A stretch of 64,000 nt of DNA. Source: Desulfobulbaceae bacterium BRH_c16a. GTDB taxonomy: Bacteria > Desulfobacterota > Desulfobulbia > Desulfobulbales > Desulfocapsaceae. Shown piece by piece: positions 1 to 9,615 of the stretch. The DNA lies in assembly GCA_000961725.1 (NCBI GenBank), contig LADS01000060.1, positions 1 to 64,000 of the forward strand, read 5' to 3'. Each line of letters opens with the position of its first letter. Position 1 is the stretch's first letter. Under the pieces are notes generated by a model. The model did not search any database, was not told where the DNA came from, and worked only from the letters and a program-made list of their open reading frames with translations. Made by a program: the position numbers and the translations under genes.

Positions 1-1379
1 TCTCCTTCAGCCTGGTCGACAGCTCCGCCAGCGGAACCCTGGCCGGGATTAAATCCAACAATGAAAATATCACCTGGTCCAGCAACGGCTCGACCATCAC
101 CGCCGTAACGGCAGTCACCGGTACCACCGTCTTCGAAGTCCGCTTCGATGAAAGCGGCAACCTCATCTTCGATCTCGACGATCAGGTTGACCACTCCTTT
201 GGCGCCGAAGGGACCGACGGCGAACTCCTCGCCAGCAAAATCGACGTCGGCCAGTTTGTCAAGGCAACCGACTTCGACGGCGATTCGGTCAACCTCGCCG
301 GCCAGCTCCTCGTCGATGTCGAAAACGACGTGCCGGTTAAAGCCGATATCGACCCGATCGTCAAGACCGTTCAGGAAGACGCGCTCGGTAATTTCGAAGG
401 TATCGAACAGGGTGACGAAGACAGTTCGACCGGCAACCTCGAAGATCCTCCGGGAGATGCCGATTACGCCGTCTTCACCGTCGCCGAACTGAAATCGGCG
501 GTAAAAGCAGGTGCCGACGAGGAAATCTCCTTCAGCCTGGTCGACAGCTCCGCCAGCGGAACCCTGGCCGGGATTAAATCCAACAATGAAAATATCACCT
601 GGTCCAGCAACGGCTCGACCATCACCGCCGTAACGGCAGTCACCGGTACCACCGTCTTCGAAGTCCGCTTCGATGAAAGCGGCAACCTCATCTTCGATCT
701 CGACGATCAGGTTGACCACTCCTTTGGCGCCGAAGGGACCGACGGCGAACTCCTCGCCAGCAAAATCGACGTCGGCCAGTTTGTCAAGGCAACCGACTTC
801 GACGGCGATTCGGTCAACCTCGCCGGCCAGCTCCTCGTCGATGTCGAAAACGACGTGCCGGTTAAAGCCGATATCGACCCGATCGTCAAGACCGTTCAGG
901 AAGACGCGCTCGGTAATTTCGAAGGTATCGAACAGGGTGACGAAGACAGTTCGACCGGCAACCTCGAAGATCCTCCGGGGGATTCCGATTACGCCGTCTT
1001 CACCGTCGCCGAACTTAAATCGGCGGTAAAAGCCGGGGCCGACGAGGAAGTCTCCTTCAGTCTGGTCGACAGCTCCGCCAGCGGAACCCTGGCCGGAATT
1101 AAATCCAACAATGAAAATATCACCTGGTCCAGCAACGGCTCGACCATCACCGCCGTAACGGCAGTCACCGGTACCACCGTCTTCGAAGTCCGCTTTGATG
1201 AAAGCGGCAACCTCATCTTCGATCTCGACGATCAGGTTGACCACTCCTTTGGCGCCGAAGGGACCGACGGCGAACTCCTCGCCAGCAAAATCGACGTCGG
1301 CCAGTTTGTCAAGGCAACCGACTTCGACGGCGATTCGGTCAACCTCGCCGGCCAGCTCCTCGTCGATGTCGAAAACGAC
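1..1379 (+). repeat. 525-bp tandem coding repeats, nearly identical at DNA level
   Basis: Unit 1 is partial (1-329), unit 2 is 330-854 and unit 3 is 855-1379; the period is exactly 525 bp. Units 2 and 3 differ at only about ten positions by eye, clustered around 980-1100 and mostly silent. After 1383 the sequence changes to diverged repeats. Near-identity at DNA level suggests recent duplication or ongoing gene conversion, so copy number may vary between strains and assemblies may collapse here. Confidence 0.95.
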
Positions 1380-4300
1380 GTGCCGCAGGCAGCAGTGCAA
1401 CCTGCTGCAATCATAGGTACGGTTCTGGAGGATGGTCTCAACTATGATGAAGGAGATTTGTCCGAAGGTAATCGTGAAAATGGCGAAACAGTTGACGACG
1501 ATGAAGACGCTGGGTCTTCGAACCCTGCTGACACCTCAAACCTTTCCAACCTTTTTGAAAGTGGTGCGGACGAGTTTCTCACCTTCGGGATCACAACCGA
1601 TCCGAATGTGCTGAGTGAACTTGATACCTTATATTCACAAGGCGATCAACTCCACTATTTGTCAAATGGAACGATCCTTGAAGCAAATACCGAGGCTGAT
1701 GGTTCCGGCAGATCTGTTTTCACGCTGGAAGTCAGCACCGACGGCTCCTGGAAGTTTGATCTGAAAGATCAGCTTGACCATGTCGATGACGGCACTAATT
1801 CTGAAAACTGGGCGCTGGAGGGTAGCGGTGCTCCCGACGGTTCTATTGACTTCTCGTCTGTAATCACCGCAACGGATGCAGACGGAGACACTGTCACCGG
1901 CGCCGCCCCTCACTCTTTCAGGGTAGAGGTTCAGGATGATATTCCTGAAGCGGCCAGTACGTCGCAAGTTCCAGGAAACATGAATCTGGTCCTGATTCTT
2001 GATAATTCAGGGAGCATGTACACCAACAACATCTCGTTTGGAGGCAGTACAGTATCTCGGGCCGATGCCCTGCAGGCTTCAGTTGTAGCTTTGATCACCA
2101 GCCTGGCGACGGACAGCGATGCAGGATCAACTTACAAGATACACATTGTTGAGTACAACACCGACTCTGCCGCACTTGGCACTTTTACAATTATCGGCGG
2201 AGATATCAATTCTGCAAATGCGGCTATCGCCGCAATCAACGGCATGGTTCAACCTTCTTCCGGTGATGTATACACCAACTACGAAGCGGGCTATCAACAG
2301 GCACTTCAGTGGGTTACTAACGGCGATCCGCTGACTAACGCCGATGTTGACGGAACAATAGTCAATCAGGTCCTGTTCTTCTCCGATGGCGACCCAAATA
2401 GATGGAATGATCCGGATCTGGGCGAAGCGGGAGGTCCAATTGTCCAGGGAACCAATAGCACTACCGCTCTCCAGCAGGTAACCGGTGTCGACGGCACAAA
2501 CGAAATCGCTCAGTTGGGCGCATGGGCAGACAGTGTCAGAGCGATTGGCATTAACGTAAGCGATGATGGCATTGATAACAATAATGACCAGGATGATCGT
2601 CTTGATACTCTCGATTTGACTGGGAATGCATTGAATATCACCTCCGGCGACCAACTGCTTGCAGTCCTGCCCGAATTGCTCAAGGTTCCGGCCCCTATAA
2701 TCTCGGCAACAGTTGAGGAAGACGACCTCAATGTCGATGGTGATGCACTGACCGATCCGGACAGCAGTACAGGGATAAACGAGGACGGCTCAAGCAATGC
2801 GGATGAGGTTTTCGGCTCTACCGTGTCCACCGACGCCACCAACCTCTCCAACCTGTTTATAAGCGGAGCAGACGAGCTGTTGACTTACGGCTTGTCCTCC
2901 AATCTCGGTGCCCTGCCGACGCTCTATTCAGGCGGCACTCCACTGACTTACCAGGTCGTGGGCAACACACTTACCGCCTCGGCGGGAGTCGATACCATTT
3001 TCACCTTCACCGTTAATTCGGACGGTTCATGGAGTTTCGACCTCGATGGTCAGCTTGACCATGTCGCAGGAGATGGCGAGAACTTCGAGCTGCGAACCGG
3101 CGACGGTACCGAAGAGACAAGCGGCATCGACCTCAGTTCGGTTATAACGGCAACCGATGCCGATGGCGACGAAGCAATTGCCAACACAGGTGCTTTTGTT
3201 ATCAATGTGCAGGATGACGTTCCGGATGTTGGCACACCTCAAGACAGTCTCCTGGCAATCGAGGAGGGCAACAGCCTTTCAGCCAGCCTCGACATTCTCG
3301 GTTCCGGCGCAGACAGTCCGCTCAGTATTAATCTGAAACTGACGGAAGGAGCCGAGGTCAAATCGATAGGCGGAACTCACCTCACCAGTGAGGGCGATAA
3401 TCTTTACTGGCATGATAATGGCGACGGCAGCTGGTCGGCGGTAACCAAGGATGGTTCAGGAAACCTCGATCCGTCCGCAAGATCATTTACTCTCAGCGTG
3501 GATGAAACCGCTGGGACGTATTCAGTAGTTCAGGACGGCGTTCTGGATGGTGCCAGCTCCGTTAAAACCATCGATTTCAACTCTGCCCTGTCGGGTGGCA
3601 ACACCTATGAAGCGGTTTTCGGCAGTGGCGGGACCAGCGCGACCGTGGGTGAGATCACCACCTATACCAATGGCGTCTTTGTCTGGACCAAAGCCTCCCA
3701 GGACCTTTCAGACCCTTTCGGATGGAATGGCAGCAATGATACATGGGTCAACGATACAACGACAGTCAACTATTCAGCCTCCGGGGTCGGTGTTGGCACT
3801 GGTGCCATGATTGACGGCACAGGAACAAGCGGGGCAACCCGAGACTCTGAAATTCTATCCATCAAATTCTTCTCCGATATCGAGGTGGATAACAGCGGAA
3901 CAAATAAAGGATCAGTGCGAGTGAATGAAAGTAATTCGACGGCCCTTGATCTCACTGCTGTAACTCTGGTGCTGGATCACCTCGGTGCAGCGGAAACATC
4001 ATTCTATACACTTTGGAATGATGGTGTTCAGGTAAGCCAGGAATACCAGATTTCGGGCCTCGATTCGGGCACAGGCTCGTCTGCCGACAGCAAGGATGAC
4101 CTGCTCAATATTGACAGCAGCCAGCTCAATGTCGGAGAAACCGTGTTTGACGAAATTCGACTCGAATCCGGCAGCGGCGGCTCCAACGCCTATCGGATTG
4201 AAAGCGCTCAGATATCGATCTTCCAGGAAGGTGCCGATGAGACTATACTTATTCCGGTCGAAATTGAAGACGCCGACGGTGATGTCATCGAGACCGATTT

Positions 4301-4862
4301 CAGCGTCACCTTCGACGGCCAAGGCGATCTGGATGCCGCCAGTGCGGATGCAGCAGATGGGGATATTTCAACTTCCGGAATGGTAATTTCCGGCAGCAGT
4401 GGAAATGATACGATCATCGGTACGGATTATGATGATACTATTGACGGTGGTGCCGGAAACGATACCATCGACGGTGGCGCCGGCAATGACACGATCGAAG
4501 GTGGTACCGGCAATGATTACCTGGTAGGCAACATCGGCGATGACGATATCTTCGGCGACGAGGGTGACGACACCCTCTTAGGCGGTGCGGGTGAAGACCA
4601 GCTCATTGGCGGCACCGGCGAAGACACCCTGGATGGCGGAGAAGGCGACGATGTCCTGGTCGGCGACGATGTAGACTTCAGCGACCCGGACAATCCGATA
4701 ATCGTCGAAGATGGCGAACCGGATGTCATTACAGGAGGAACCGGAATCGATATCGCAGGCGATCAACCGGCCGCTGACCCGATCAATGACGACACTATTT
4801 CCGCCGAAACCACGGTGCTCGATATTGACACCCTGGTTCCGCCACCGGACGACATCGTCTAA
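1..4862 (+). CDS. Giant RTX/VCBS-type adhesin secreted by type I system (5'-partial)
   Basis: The reading frame is open from the left edge (first full codon at 3) to TAA at 4860-4862, so the N-terminus lies outside the window. Visible domains in order: three tandem 175-residue units (the first partial), two diverged units with the 'SWKFDLKDQLDH' type motif, a von Willebrand A domain at about 1977-2690 with MIDAS motif DNSGS, another repeat-type unit, a longer ligand-like region, and RTX nonapeptides (GGAGNDTI type) at about 4395-4680. The last 60 residues, rich in D, T and I, fit a C-terminal type I secretion signal. RTX repeats bind calcium after export and VWA domains often mediate adhesion. 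The facing LapB-type exporter operon is its likely secretion machinery, so the protein is probably a cell-surface or biofilm adhesin. The acidic, repeat-rich composition is normal for the class. Confidence 0.92.
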   Translation, partial: SFSLVDSSASGTLAGIKSNNENITWSSNGSTITAVTAVTGTTVFEVRFDESGNLIFDLDDQVDHSFGAEGTDGELLASKIDVGQFVKATDFDGDSVNLAGQLLVDVENDVPVKADIDPIVKTVQEDALGNFEGIEQGDEDSSTGNLEDPPGDADYAVFTVAELKSAVKAGADEEISFSLVDSSASGTLAGIKSNNENITWSSNGSTITAVTAVTGTTVFEVRFDESGNLIFDLDDQVDHSFGAEGTDGELLASKIDVGQFVKATDFDGDSVNLAGQLLVDVENDVPVKADIDPIVKTVQEDALGNFEGIEQGDEDSSTGNLEDPPGDSDYAVFTVAELKSAVKAGADEEVSFSLVDSSASGTLAGIKSNNENITWSSNGSTITAVTAVTGTTVFEVRFDESGNLIFDLDDQVDHSFGAEGTDGELLASKIDVGQFVKATDFDGDSVNLAGQLLVDVENDVPQAAVQPAAIIGTVLEDGLNYDEGDLSEGNRENGETVDDDEDAGSSNPADTSNLSNLFESGADEFLTFGITTDPNVLSELDTLYSQGDQLHYLSNGTILEANTEADGSGRSVFTLEVSTDGSWKFDLKDQLDHVDDGTNSENWALEGSGAPDGSIDFSSVITATDADGDTVTGAAPHSFRVEVQDDIPEAASTSQVPGNMNLVLILDNSGSMYTNNISFGGSTVSRADALQASVVALITSLATDSDAGSTYKIHIVEYNTDSAALGTFTIIGGDINSANAAIAAINGMVQPSSGDVYTNYEAGYQQALQWVTNGDPLTNADVDGTIVNQVLFFSDGDPNRWNDPDLGEAGGPIVQGTNSTTALQQVTGVDGTNEIAQLGAWADSVRAIGINVSDDGIDNNNDQDDRLDTLDLTGNALNITSGDQLLAVLPELLKVPAPIISATVEEDDLNVDGDALTDPDSSTGINEDGSSNADEVFGSTVSTDATNLSNLFISGADELLTYGLSSNLGALPTLYSGGTPLTYQVVGNTLTASAGVDTIFTFTVNSDGSWSFDLDGQLDHVAGDGENFELRTGDGTEETSGIDLSSVITATDADGDEAIANTGAFVINVQDDVPDVGTPQDSLLAIEEGNSLSASLDILGSGADSPLSINLKLTEGAEVKSIGGTHLTSEGDNLYWHDNGDGSWSAVTKDGSGNLDPSARSFTLSVDETAGTYSVVQDGVLDGASSVKTIDFNSALSGGNTYEAVFGSGGTSATVGEITTYTNGVFVWTKASQDLSDPFGWNGSNDTWVNDTTTVNYSASGVGVGTGAMIDGTGTSGATRDSEILSIKFFSDIEVDNSGTNKGSVRVNESNSTALDLTAVTLVLDHLGAAETSFYTLWNDGVQVSQEYQISGLDSGTGSSADSKDDLLNIDSSQLNVGETVFDEIRLESGSGGSNAYRIESAQISIFQEGADETILIPVEIEDADGDVIETDFSVTFDGQGDLDAASADAADGDISTSGMVISGSSGNDTIIGTDYDDTIDGGAGNDTIDGGAGNDTIEGGTGNDYLVGNIGDDDIFGDEGDDTLLGGAGEDQLIGGTGEDTLDGGEGDDVLVGDDVDFSDPDNPIIVEDGEPDVITGGTGIDIAGDQPAADPINDDTISAETTVLDIDTLVPPPDDIV

Positions 4863-4885
4863 CTCAACTCTAGCAAAACAGAAAA

Positions 4886-4911
4886 GCCGGCCGGGGAAAT
4901 CCCCGGCCGGC
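4886..4911. terminator. Bidirectional hairpin terminator between adhesin and T1SS operon
   Basis: An 11-bp perfect GC stem (GCCGGCCGGGG with its complement) closes on an AAAT loop. AAAA lies upstream and TTATTT downstream, so it can act on both the adhesin transcript and the convergent regulator transcript. Confidence 0.85.
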
Positions 4912-4950
4912 TTATTTCGTTACCACTTCAATCAACTTCCGCAGTCCTGC

Positions 4951-5577
4951 TTACCCCTTCTTCATCAGCAGCGCCAGGCTGAGCCTGCCTTTGGTCCGGG
5001 TTTTAGTATAGATCGAACTGAGATGCGCTTTGACAGTCCGCTCGGTGATATCCAGCTGCGCGGCTATTTCGTTATTCTGCAGGCCTTCGGCCACCAGCCT
5101 TGCTACCTGGTATTCCCGGTTCGACAGCCCGTCAAGCAAGGGGTTGACAGGGGATGCCTCCTGTGATTCGGCACTGGCCAAGCCCTTGATCAGATGCTGC
5201 ATGAGCGAAGTCCCGATCCAGACCAGTCCCGACTCGACAGCCTCCATCGCCGCCTTCATACGCAGCGGGGTAATATAGGTGTTGGCATAGCCTACACATC
5301 CCAACTGCAGACAGACAACACCTTCCTTGTCGTCGGGCCGGTCGGATAAAACAAACACCTTGCTGCCGCCATTCCTCCCACAGATCTCGCGGAGCTCACG
5401 CTCATCGATTGAGCCACGGTGCAGCAGGATTGTCTGTATCGGAAACCTCTTCAGCAGAATAAAAAGTTCCTTTGCCGAGGAAGCCTGATGAACCTGCCAT
5501 TGCCCCTTCAACGCCATCGACCATTTGTTGCGTACCGTTTCGTTTCTGCTGCAAAGCAATATCGTCATAAATTTCAC
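4951..5577 (-). CDS. LuxR-family regulator with degenerate receiver domain
   Basis: 208 aa. The N-terminal 120 residues have a response-regulator-like layout, but the acidic pocket is missing (start reads MTILLCSRNE) and the usual phospho-aspartate position reads TILLHRGS, with histidine. Residues about 148-205 form a clear LuxR/GerE helix-turn-helix (LSNREYQVARLVAEG, then ITERTVKAHLSSIY). It probably binds DNA without conventional phosphorylation. Its ATG overlaps the stop of the HlyD gene by 4 nt, so it is translated with the secretion machinery. It may therefore control the adhesin or this operon; that target is inferred. A normal phosphorylated regulator is unlikely given the missing residues. 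Confidence 0.88.
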   Translation of the reverse strand: MKFMTILLCSRNETVRNKWSMALKGQWQVHQASSAKELFILLKRFPIQTILLHRGSIDERELREICGRNGGSKVFVLSDRPDDKEGVVCLQLGCVGYANTYITPLRMKAAMEAVESGLVWIGTSLMQHLIKGLASAESQEASPVNPLLDGLSNREYQVARLVAEGLQNNEIAAQLDITERTVKAHLSSIYTKTRTKGRLSLALLMKKG

Positions 5578-6965
5578 CTTTCTCGAAGAGCCTTTTCCCT
5601 CGCCCGGAGAACCGGTTTGAGCAAGTACGACAAGATTGTTTTCTTGCCGGTGATTATATCCACAGTGGTCACCATTCCAGGAATAATGGGAAGATTACCT
5701 TTCCTGCTCTCCAGATAATTTTTCTTTGTACGCACCCGCACCAGATAATAACTATTGCCCTTCTCATCAGTCATGGAATCAGCACTGATGAGTTCCAACT
5801 CCGCTTCCAGACCACCATATATGGTGTAATCGTACGCGGTAAATTTTACGATCGCCGGCTGCTGCGGCCGCAGGAAAGCGATATCGGACGGCTTGATCTG
5901 CGTCTCGACCAACAGCGAATCCTCAAGCGGCACAATGGCGATGAGGTCCATTCCGGGCTGAATGACCCCGCCCACGGTATTAACCAGCACCTGCTTGACA
6001 GTGCCATGCACGGGAGAACGTATGGACGTCCGATCAAGGCGGTCGGCAAGCGCCGTCGCCGAAGCCGAAAGTCCTTCAAGCTCGACCTGCACCTCGTTCA
6101 GTTCCTTTTTGGCCGCATTGGAGAAATTCTGTCTCTCTTCTTCAATGACTTTGCGCGACTCGTTGAGTTTCGATCTAATCCGGGGAATCGCAAGCCTCAG
6201 ACCCGACATTTCCCCCTGCATGATGGAAGCCTCCCGCTCCAGCCGCAGGATTTCGACCTCGGAAACGGCACCCTGGGCAACAAGCGGCTTGGTCAGGTCG
6301 ATTTCTCTCTTCAACAGCTTATAGGTCCGTTCCAGTTCCCGCGATTTGTCCTCCAGTTCGGCCAGTTCCTGTTTACGCTGAATCTCCTGTTCGCCAAGGA
6401 TCGCCACCGTCGTGGCGAGCTTGTTCCGCCTGGAAACAAAGAGTTGCTGCTCGCGGGAGGCGATTTCGGCGCGCTCTTTGACCACTTCTTCCGGCACCAG
6501 CATCTCTGCCCCCTCGGTCTCGGCCTTCAGCCGCGCGGCTCTGGCCAGAAGCGACAGATATTTCAACCGGGACTCCTGAAAAGGCGCGGAAAAACGGGTT
6601 TCGTCGAGCCTCATCAGCAGTTGACCTTTTTCGACAATGTCCCCTGCGCGGACAAATGTTTCAGCGAGGATACCGCCTTCCAGATTCTGAACCACCTGCA
6701 GCTGGCTTGACGGAATTACCTTGCCGGTCCCCCGGGTGATCTCGTCGATTTCCGAGACATACATCCAGTAAACCAGCAAAACCATCAGCAGAAGGGTCAT
6801 CCAGACGATCACCTGCCCACCCCGCGGTGACTGCACCAGGATGGTTGTCCGAATATCGGCGACCAGATTCACCTGCTCTGCATGCCGTGAATTATGCAGT
6901 TGGGACGAGAGGTTCTGTTCTTCTTTACTCGCTGCCACAGGCAGATTATTTCCGTTTTTCAGCAC
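5574..6965 (-). CDS. HlyD-family type I secretion periplasmic adaptor
   Basis: 463 aa from the chosen GTG at 6963-6965, which has AGAGGAG five bases upstream. A TTG at 7023-7025 in the same frame would add 20 residues but has no better ribosome site. There is one transmembrane helix near residues 50-72 (VIVWMTLLLMVLLVYWMYV), a lipoyl/biotinyl half-motif (LEGGILAETFVRAGDIVEKG), a long coiled coil, the second hairpin half, and the conserved HlyD C-terminus (GMVTTVDIITGKKTILSYLL). It bridges the inner-membrane ABC exporter to a TolC-like outer-membrane channel, which is not encoded in the window. Length and order match LapC-type adaptors that export large adhesins. Confidence 0.93.
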   Translation of the reverse strand: MLKNGNNLPVAASKEEQNLSSQLHNSRHAEQVNLVADIRTTILVQSPRGGQVIVWMTLLLMVLLVYWMYVSEIDEITRGTGKVIPSSQLQVVQNLEGGILAETFVRAGDIVEKGQLLMRLDETRFSAPFQESRLKYLSLLARAARLKAETEGAEMLVPEEVVKERAEIASREQQLFVSRRNKLATTVAILGEQEIQRKQELAELEDKSRELERTYKLLKREIDLTKPLVAQGAVSEVEILRLEREASIMQGEMSGLRLAIPRIRSKLNESRKVIEEERQNFSNAAKKELNEVQVELEGLSASATALADRLDRTSIRSPVHGTVKQVLVNTVGGVIQPGMDLIAIVPLEDSLLVETQIKPSDIAFLRPQQPAIVKFTAYDYTIYGGLEAELELISADSMTDEKGNSYYLVRVRTKKNYLESRKGNLPIIPGMVTTVDIITGKKTILSYLLKPVLRAREKALRER

Positions 6966-7021
6966 GCATGCTCCTCTACAAACCGTGATCTGCTCACTGG
7001 TTGGTTCTTGTCGATATCCTC

Positions 7022-9205
7022 TCAAACACTTATCTGACCGTTTTTCAATGCTTCCAGGATCTGCTTTTTCGGACCGTCGGCCCTGACGATGCCCTTGTCG
7101 AGCACGACGATTCTATCGACCATCGACAGAAGCGATGCCCGGTGGGTGATCAGCACCAGCGTCTTGCCCGGCATGATCTGGCTCAAACTGTTTCTCAGAA
7201 GAGTTTCCGTCCTGGCATCCATCGAACTGGTCGGCTCATCGAGGATCAGCACCGGCGGGTCAAGCAGCAGGGCTCTCGCCATCGCCACGATCTGCCGCTG
7301 CCCGCCCGAAAGCAGCCTGCCCTGCTCGCCGACCGGCATATCGAAACCTGAAGGGTGGTGCTTGATGATCTCCATCAAGCCCGACAGTTCAGCCGCACGA
7401 AGTATATCGGAATCTTTCGCGAGATCGCAGCCAAGCACGATATTGTCCCTGACACTGCCACGGAACAAGGTCACATCCTGGGGAACACAGCCTATAAAGC
7501 GGCGCAGCTCCGAAGGGTCTATCTGCCGGATATCGGTACCGTCTATTGCCACCATGCCGCTGTCCGGCTCGTACAGCCCAAGCATCATTTTGCCGAAGGT
7601 CGTCTTGCCGGACCCGATCGACCCGATAAATCCCACTTTCTCGCCCGGGGCAATCTTCAAGGAGATATCCTTCAAGGCCTTGAAGCTCTGCCCGGGATAA
7701 TTGAAACTCATATCCTTGAATTCGATTTCACCTTTCAGGCCCACACGGTGCAGAAAAGTTTTGTTGAGAGGCCGCTCGACCGGCATGGCCATCACCTGGT
7801 TGAGAGTCTCCATCGCCGTCCGGGCCTGATGGTATCTGGTGGCCAGACCGACGACCTGGGCCATGGGTGAAATTACCTGCCTGGTGAGCATGACGATGGC
7901 GATCAACCCGCCCTGCGACATCTCGCCGTTGGAGATGATGTACACTCCGGCTATGATGACCGCTACCACGGTGACGCTCTGGACAAAATTGGCGAGATGA
8001 CTGACCGAGGTCGAGAGGAATCGCGAACGGGCACTCCAGGTGGATATATGCCCTACCGCCTCCTCCCACGAGGTCTGCACCTTGCTCTCCGCTCCCAGCA
8101 TTTTCAAGGTCTCAAGACCATTCAAACCTTCCACCAGCACGGCATTCTTCCTGGCCGAGGCATGGTAGGTCTGTTCGACCGAATTGCGCAGCGGTATCTG
8201 AATGAAAAGGGAATAGACCAGGAGGATGACAATGGCGGAAATATGGATAACCACCGTGGCTCCCGCAAGATACCAGATGGCCGCCAGACCGAGAAAAAGA
8301 AATGGCAGATCGACCAGGCCTGTTATCGACAGCGAAGTAATGAAATCCCGTATGTTGTCGAATTGCTGGATCTTGTTCGCGAACGAACCGATGGAATCGG
8401 GGCGGGATGCCATTTTCAGCCCCAGCACCTTTTCAAAGATTACCGACGACACTTCAAGACTGGCCTTTTTACCGGCTTCATCGATAAAATAGCCGCGCAA
8501 ACCCCGCATGATTGTTGAAAACAGATAGATGACCCCGATGCCGATGGCAAGCACCCAGAGCGTTTCAAAGGCATTGTTGGGAATGACCCGGTCGTAGACA
8601 TTCAGAATAAAAAACGGGGTCGTCAGCCCGAACACATTGATCAGAAACGACGCCAGCAACACATCCCGATAGATTCGCCAGGAAGAAAACAGCGTACTCC
8701 AGAACCAGTGCTTTTTGGTCCCTGCCATCTCCGAGACACTCTGTTGCTCGGGCCGGAACTCAGGGGAAGCAAAGAGGGTATATCCGACATACAGCGGACC
8801 AAGCTCTTCAAGCGAAATGGTATCCTGTCCGCCACCCGTCTCCGGCAGCAGGACGGTCGCACTTTTTTCCCCGGCATTGATACCGATCAAAACCACGGCC
8901 TTGTTTTCCTTCAGCAACAGAATGCACGGCAACTCAATGCTGGTGATCTTTGCCAAAGGCCGCCTCAGGACCCGGGAAGCAAGACCTGCCCGCTGAGCCG
9001 CCCGTGCCGCGACCTTCACCGTCAGACGATCGTCAACCAGCGGCAGCCCCGCCCGAAGAGTCGTCCGGGAAACCGCCCGACCGTGTAACCCGGCCAGGAT
9101 GACCAGGCAGTCGGTCAATGGGTCGTCGATGACATCACTGTCATGACTGAGCCGCCAGGTATTAGGCATGTTCGGAAGGGTGATTTTGGCTTTCATATAT
9201 CCCAT
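7022..9205 (-). CDS. LapB/LssB-type type I secretion ABC exporter
   Basis: 727 aa, the usual length for this family. The N-terminal 140 residues are a C39-like domain: aligned on the HG motif (DPLTDCLVILAGLHG), the catalytic Cys position is Pro, so it is a docking domain rather than a protease. A six-helix membrane domain follows, then the nucleotide-binding domain with Walker A GSIGSGKTT, Q-loop, signature LLSGGQRQ, Walker B LILDEPTSSMD and a switch His (ITHRAS). It energises export of the large RTX adhesin encoded opposite. It is the first gene of a three-gene minus-strand operon. A second in-frame ATG nine bases downstream (9196) is an alternative start. Confidence 0.95.
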   Translation of the reverse strand: MGYMKAKITLPNMPNTWRLSHDSDVIDDPLTDCLVILAGLHGRAVSRTTLRAGLPLVDDRLTVKVAARAAQRAGLASRVLRRPLAKITSIELPCILLLKENKAVVLIGINAGEKSATVLLPETGGGQDTISLEELGPLYVGYTLFASPEFRPEQQSVSEMAGTKKHWFWSTLFSSWRIYRDVLLASFLINVFGLTTPFFILNVYDRVIPNNAFETLWVLAIGIGVIYLFSTIMRGLRGYFIDEAGKKASLEVSSVIFEKVLGLKMASRPDSIGSFANKIQQFDNIRDFITSLSITGLVDLPFLFLGLAAIWYLAGATVVIHISAIVILLVYSLFIQIPLRNSVEQTYHASARKNAVLVEGLNGLETLKMLGAESKVQTSWEEAVGHISTWSARSRFLSTSVSHLANFVQSVTVVAVIIAGVYIISNGEMSQGGLIAIVMLTRQVISPMAQVVGLATRYHQARTAMETLNQVMAMPVERPLNKTFLHRVGLKGEIEFKDMSFNYPGQSFKALKDISLKIAPGEKVGFIGSIGSGKTTFGKMMLGLYEPDSGMVAIDGTDIRQIDPSELRRFIGCVPQDVTLFRGSVRDNIVLGCDLAKDSDILRAAELSGLMEIIKHHPSGFDMPVGEQGRLLSGGQRQIVAMARALLLDPPVLILDEPTSSMDARTETLLRNSLSQIMPGKTLVLITHRASLLSMVDRIVVLDKGIVRADGPKKQILEALKNGQISV

Positions 9206-9615
9206 ACTTTCAGATTATTAAGTTGCGCACGAACCATAATACAATAATGACAATGTCGTAGCCAAGAAAATGATAATGCTTCTCAATTTAAGTAAATCAT
9301 ACAATGAAAAAGAAAAGCAACGTGGCGAAGAAAAAAACATCTTTACCATAGAGTGGCAGGTAATCGCTCTGCTCCAACATTTAATCATAGAATCATTCAA
9401 AATGAAAAATCGTTTTTTTCACTTAAGTACTAGGTATTATAATTAATAACATCCAATATAGGCATATATACCTAGCTCATTTCAGGTACTTTCCACAATT
9501 GACGCATGTTAGGCAGGCTGATATATTGGCCGCATTGTTCGTTTCATCATATTTACGCGGAAGTTTGGGCATAAACGAGAAACGGCCTGATACACTAATG
9601 GCGTCCGGAAAACAT
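9206..9615. other. AT-rich divergent intergenic region with CTAGGTAT inverted pair
   Basis: About 400 bp separate the divergent exporter and AAA+ genes. CTAGGTAT at 9430-9437 and its inverse ATACCTAG at 9468-9475 form an inverted pair. The same 8-mer recurs upstream of the pilin gene at 11091-11098. An in-frame TTG at 9499 would extend the AAA+ protein by 39 residues. No other gene is evident. Confidence 0.5.
9236..9265 (-). promoter_or_regulatory. Candidate sigma-70 promoter of the T1SS operon
   Basis: Read on the minus strand: TTGGCT, 18-bp spacer, TATTAT, about 30 bp before the exporter start codon. The match is moderate and found by eye. Confidence 0.35.

Noticed and set aside
148..1441. 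Ser/Thr/Pro-rich open frames on both strands inside the adhesin repeats
   Set aside because: They recur every 525 bp as out-of-frame reflections of the real coding repeat.
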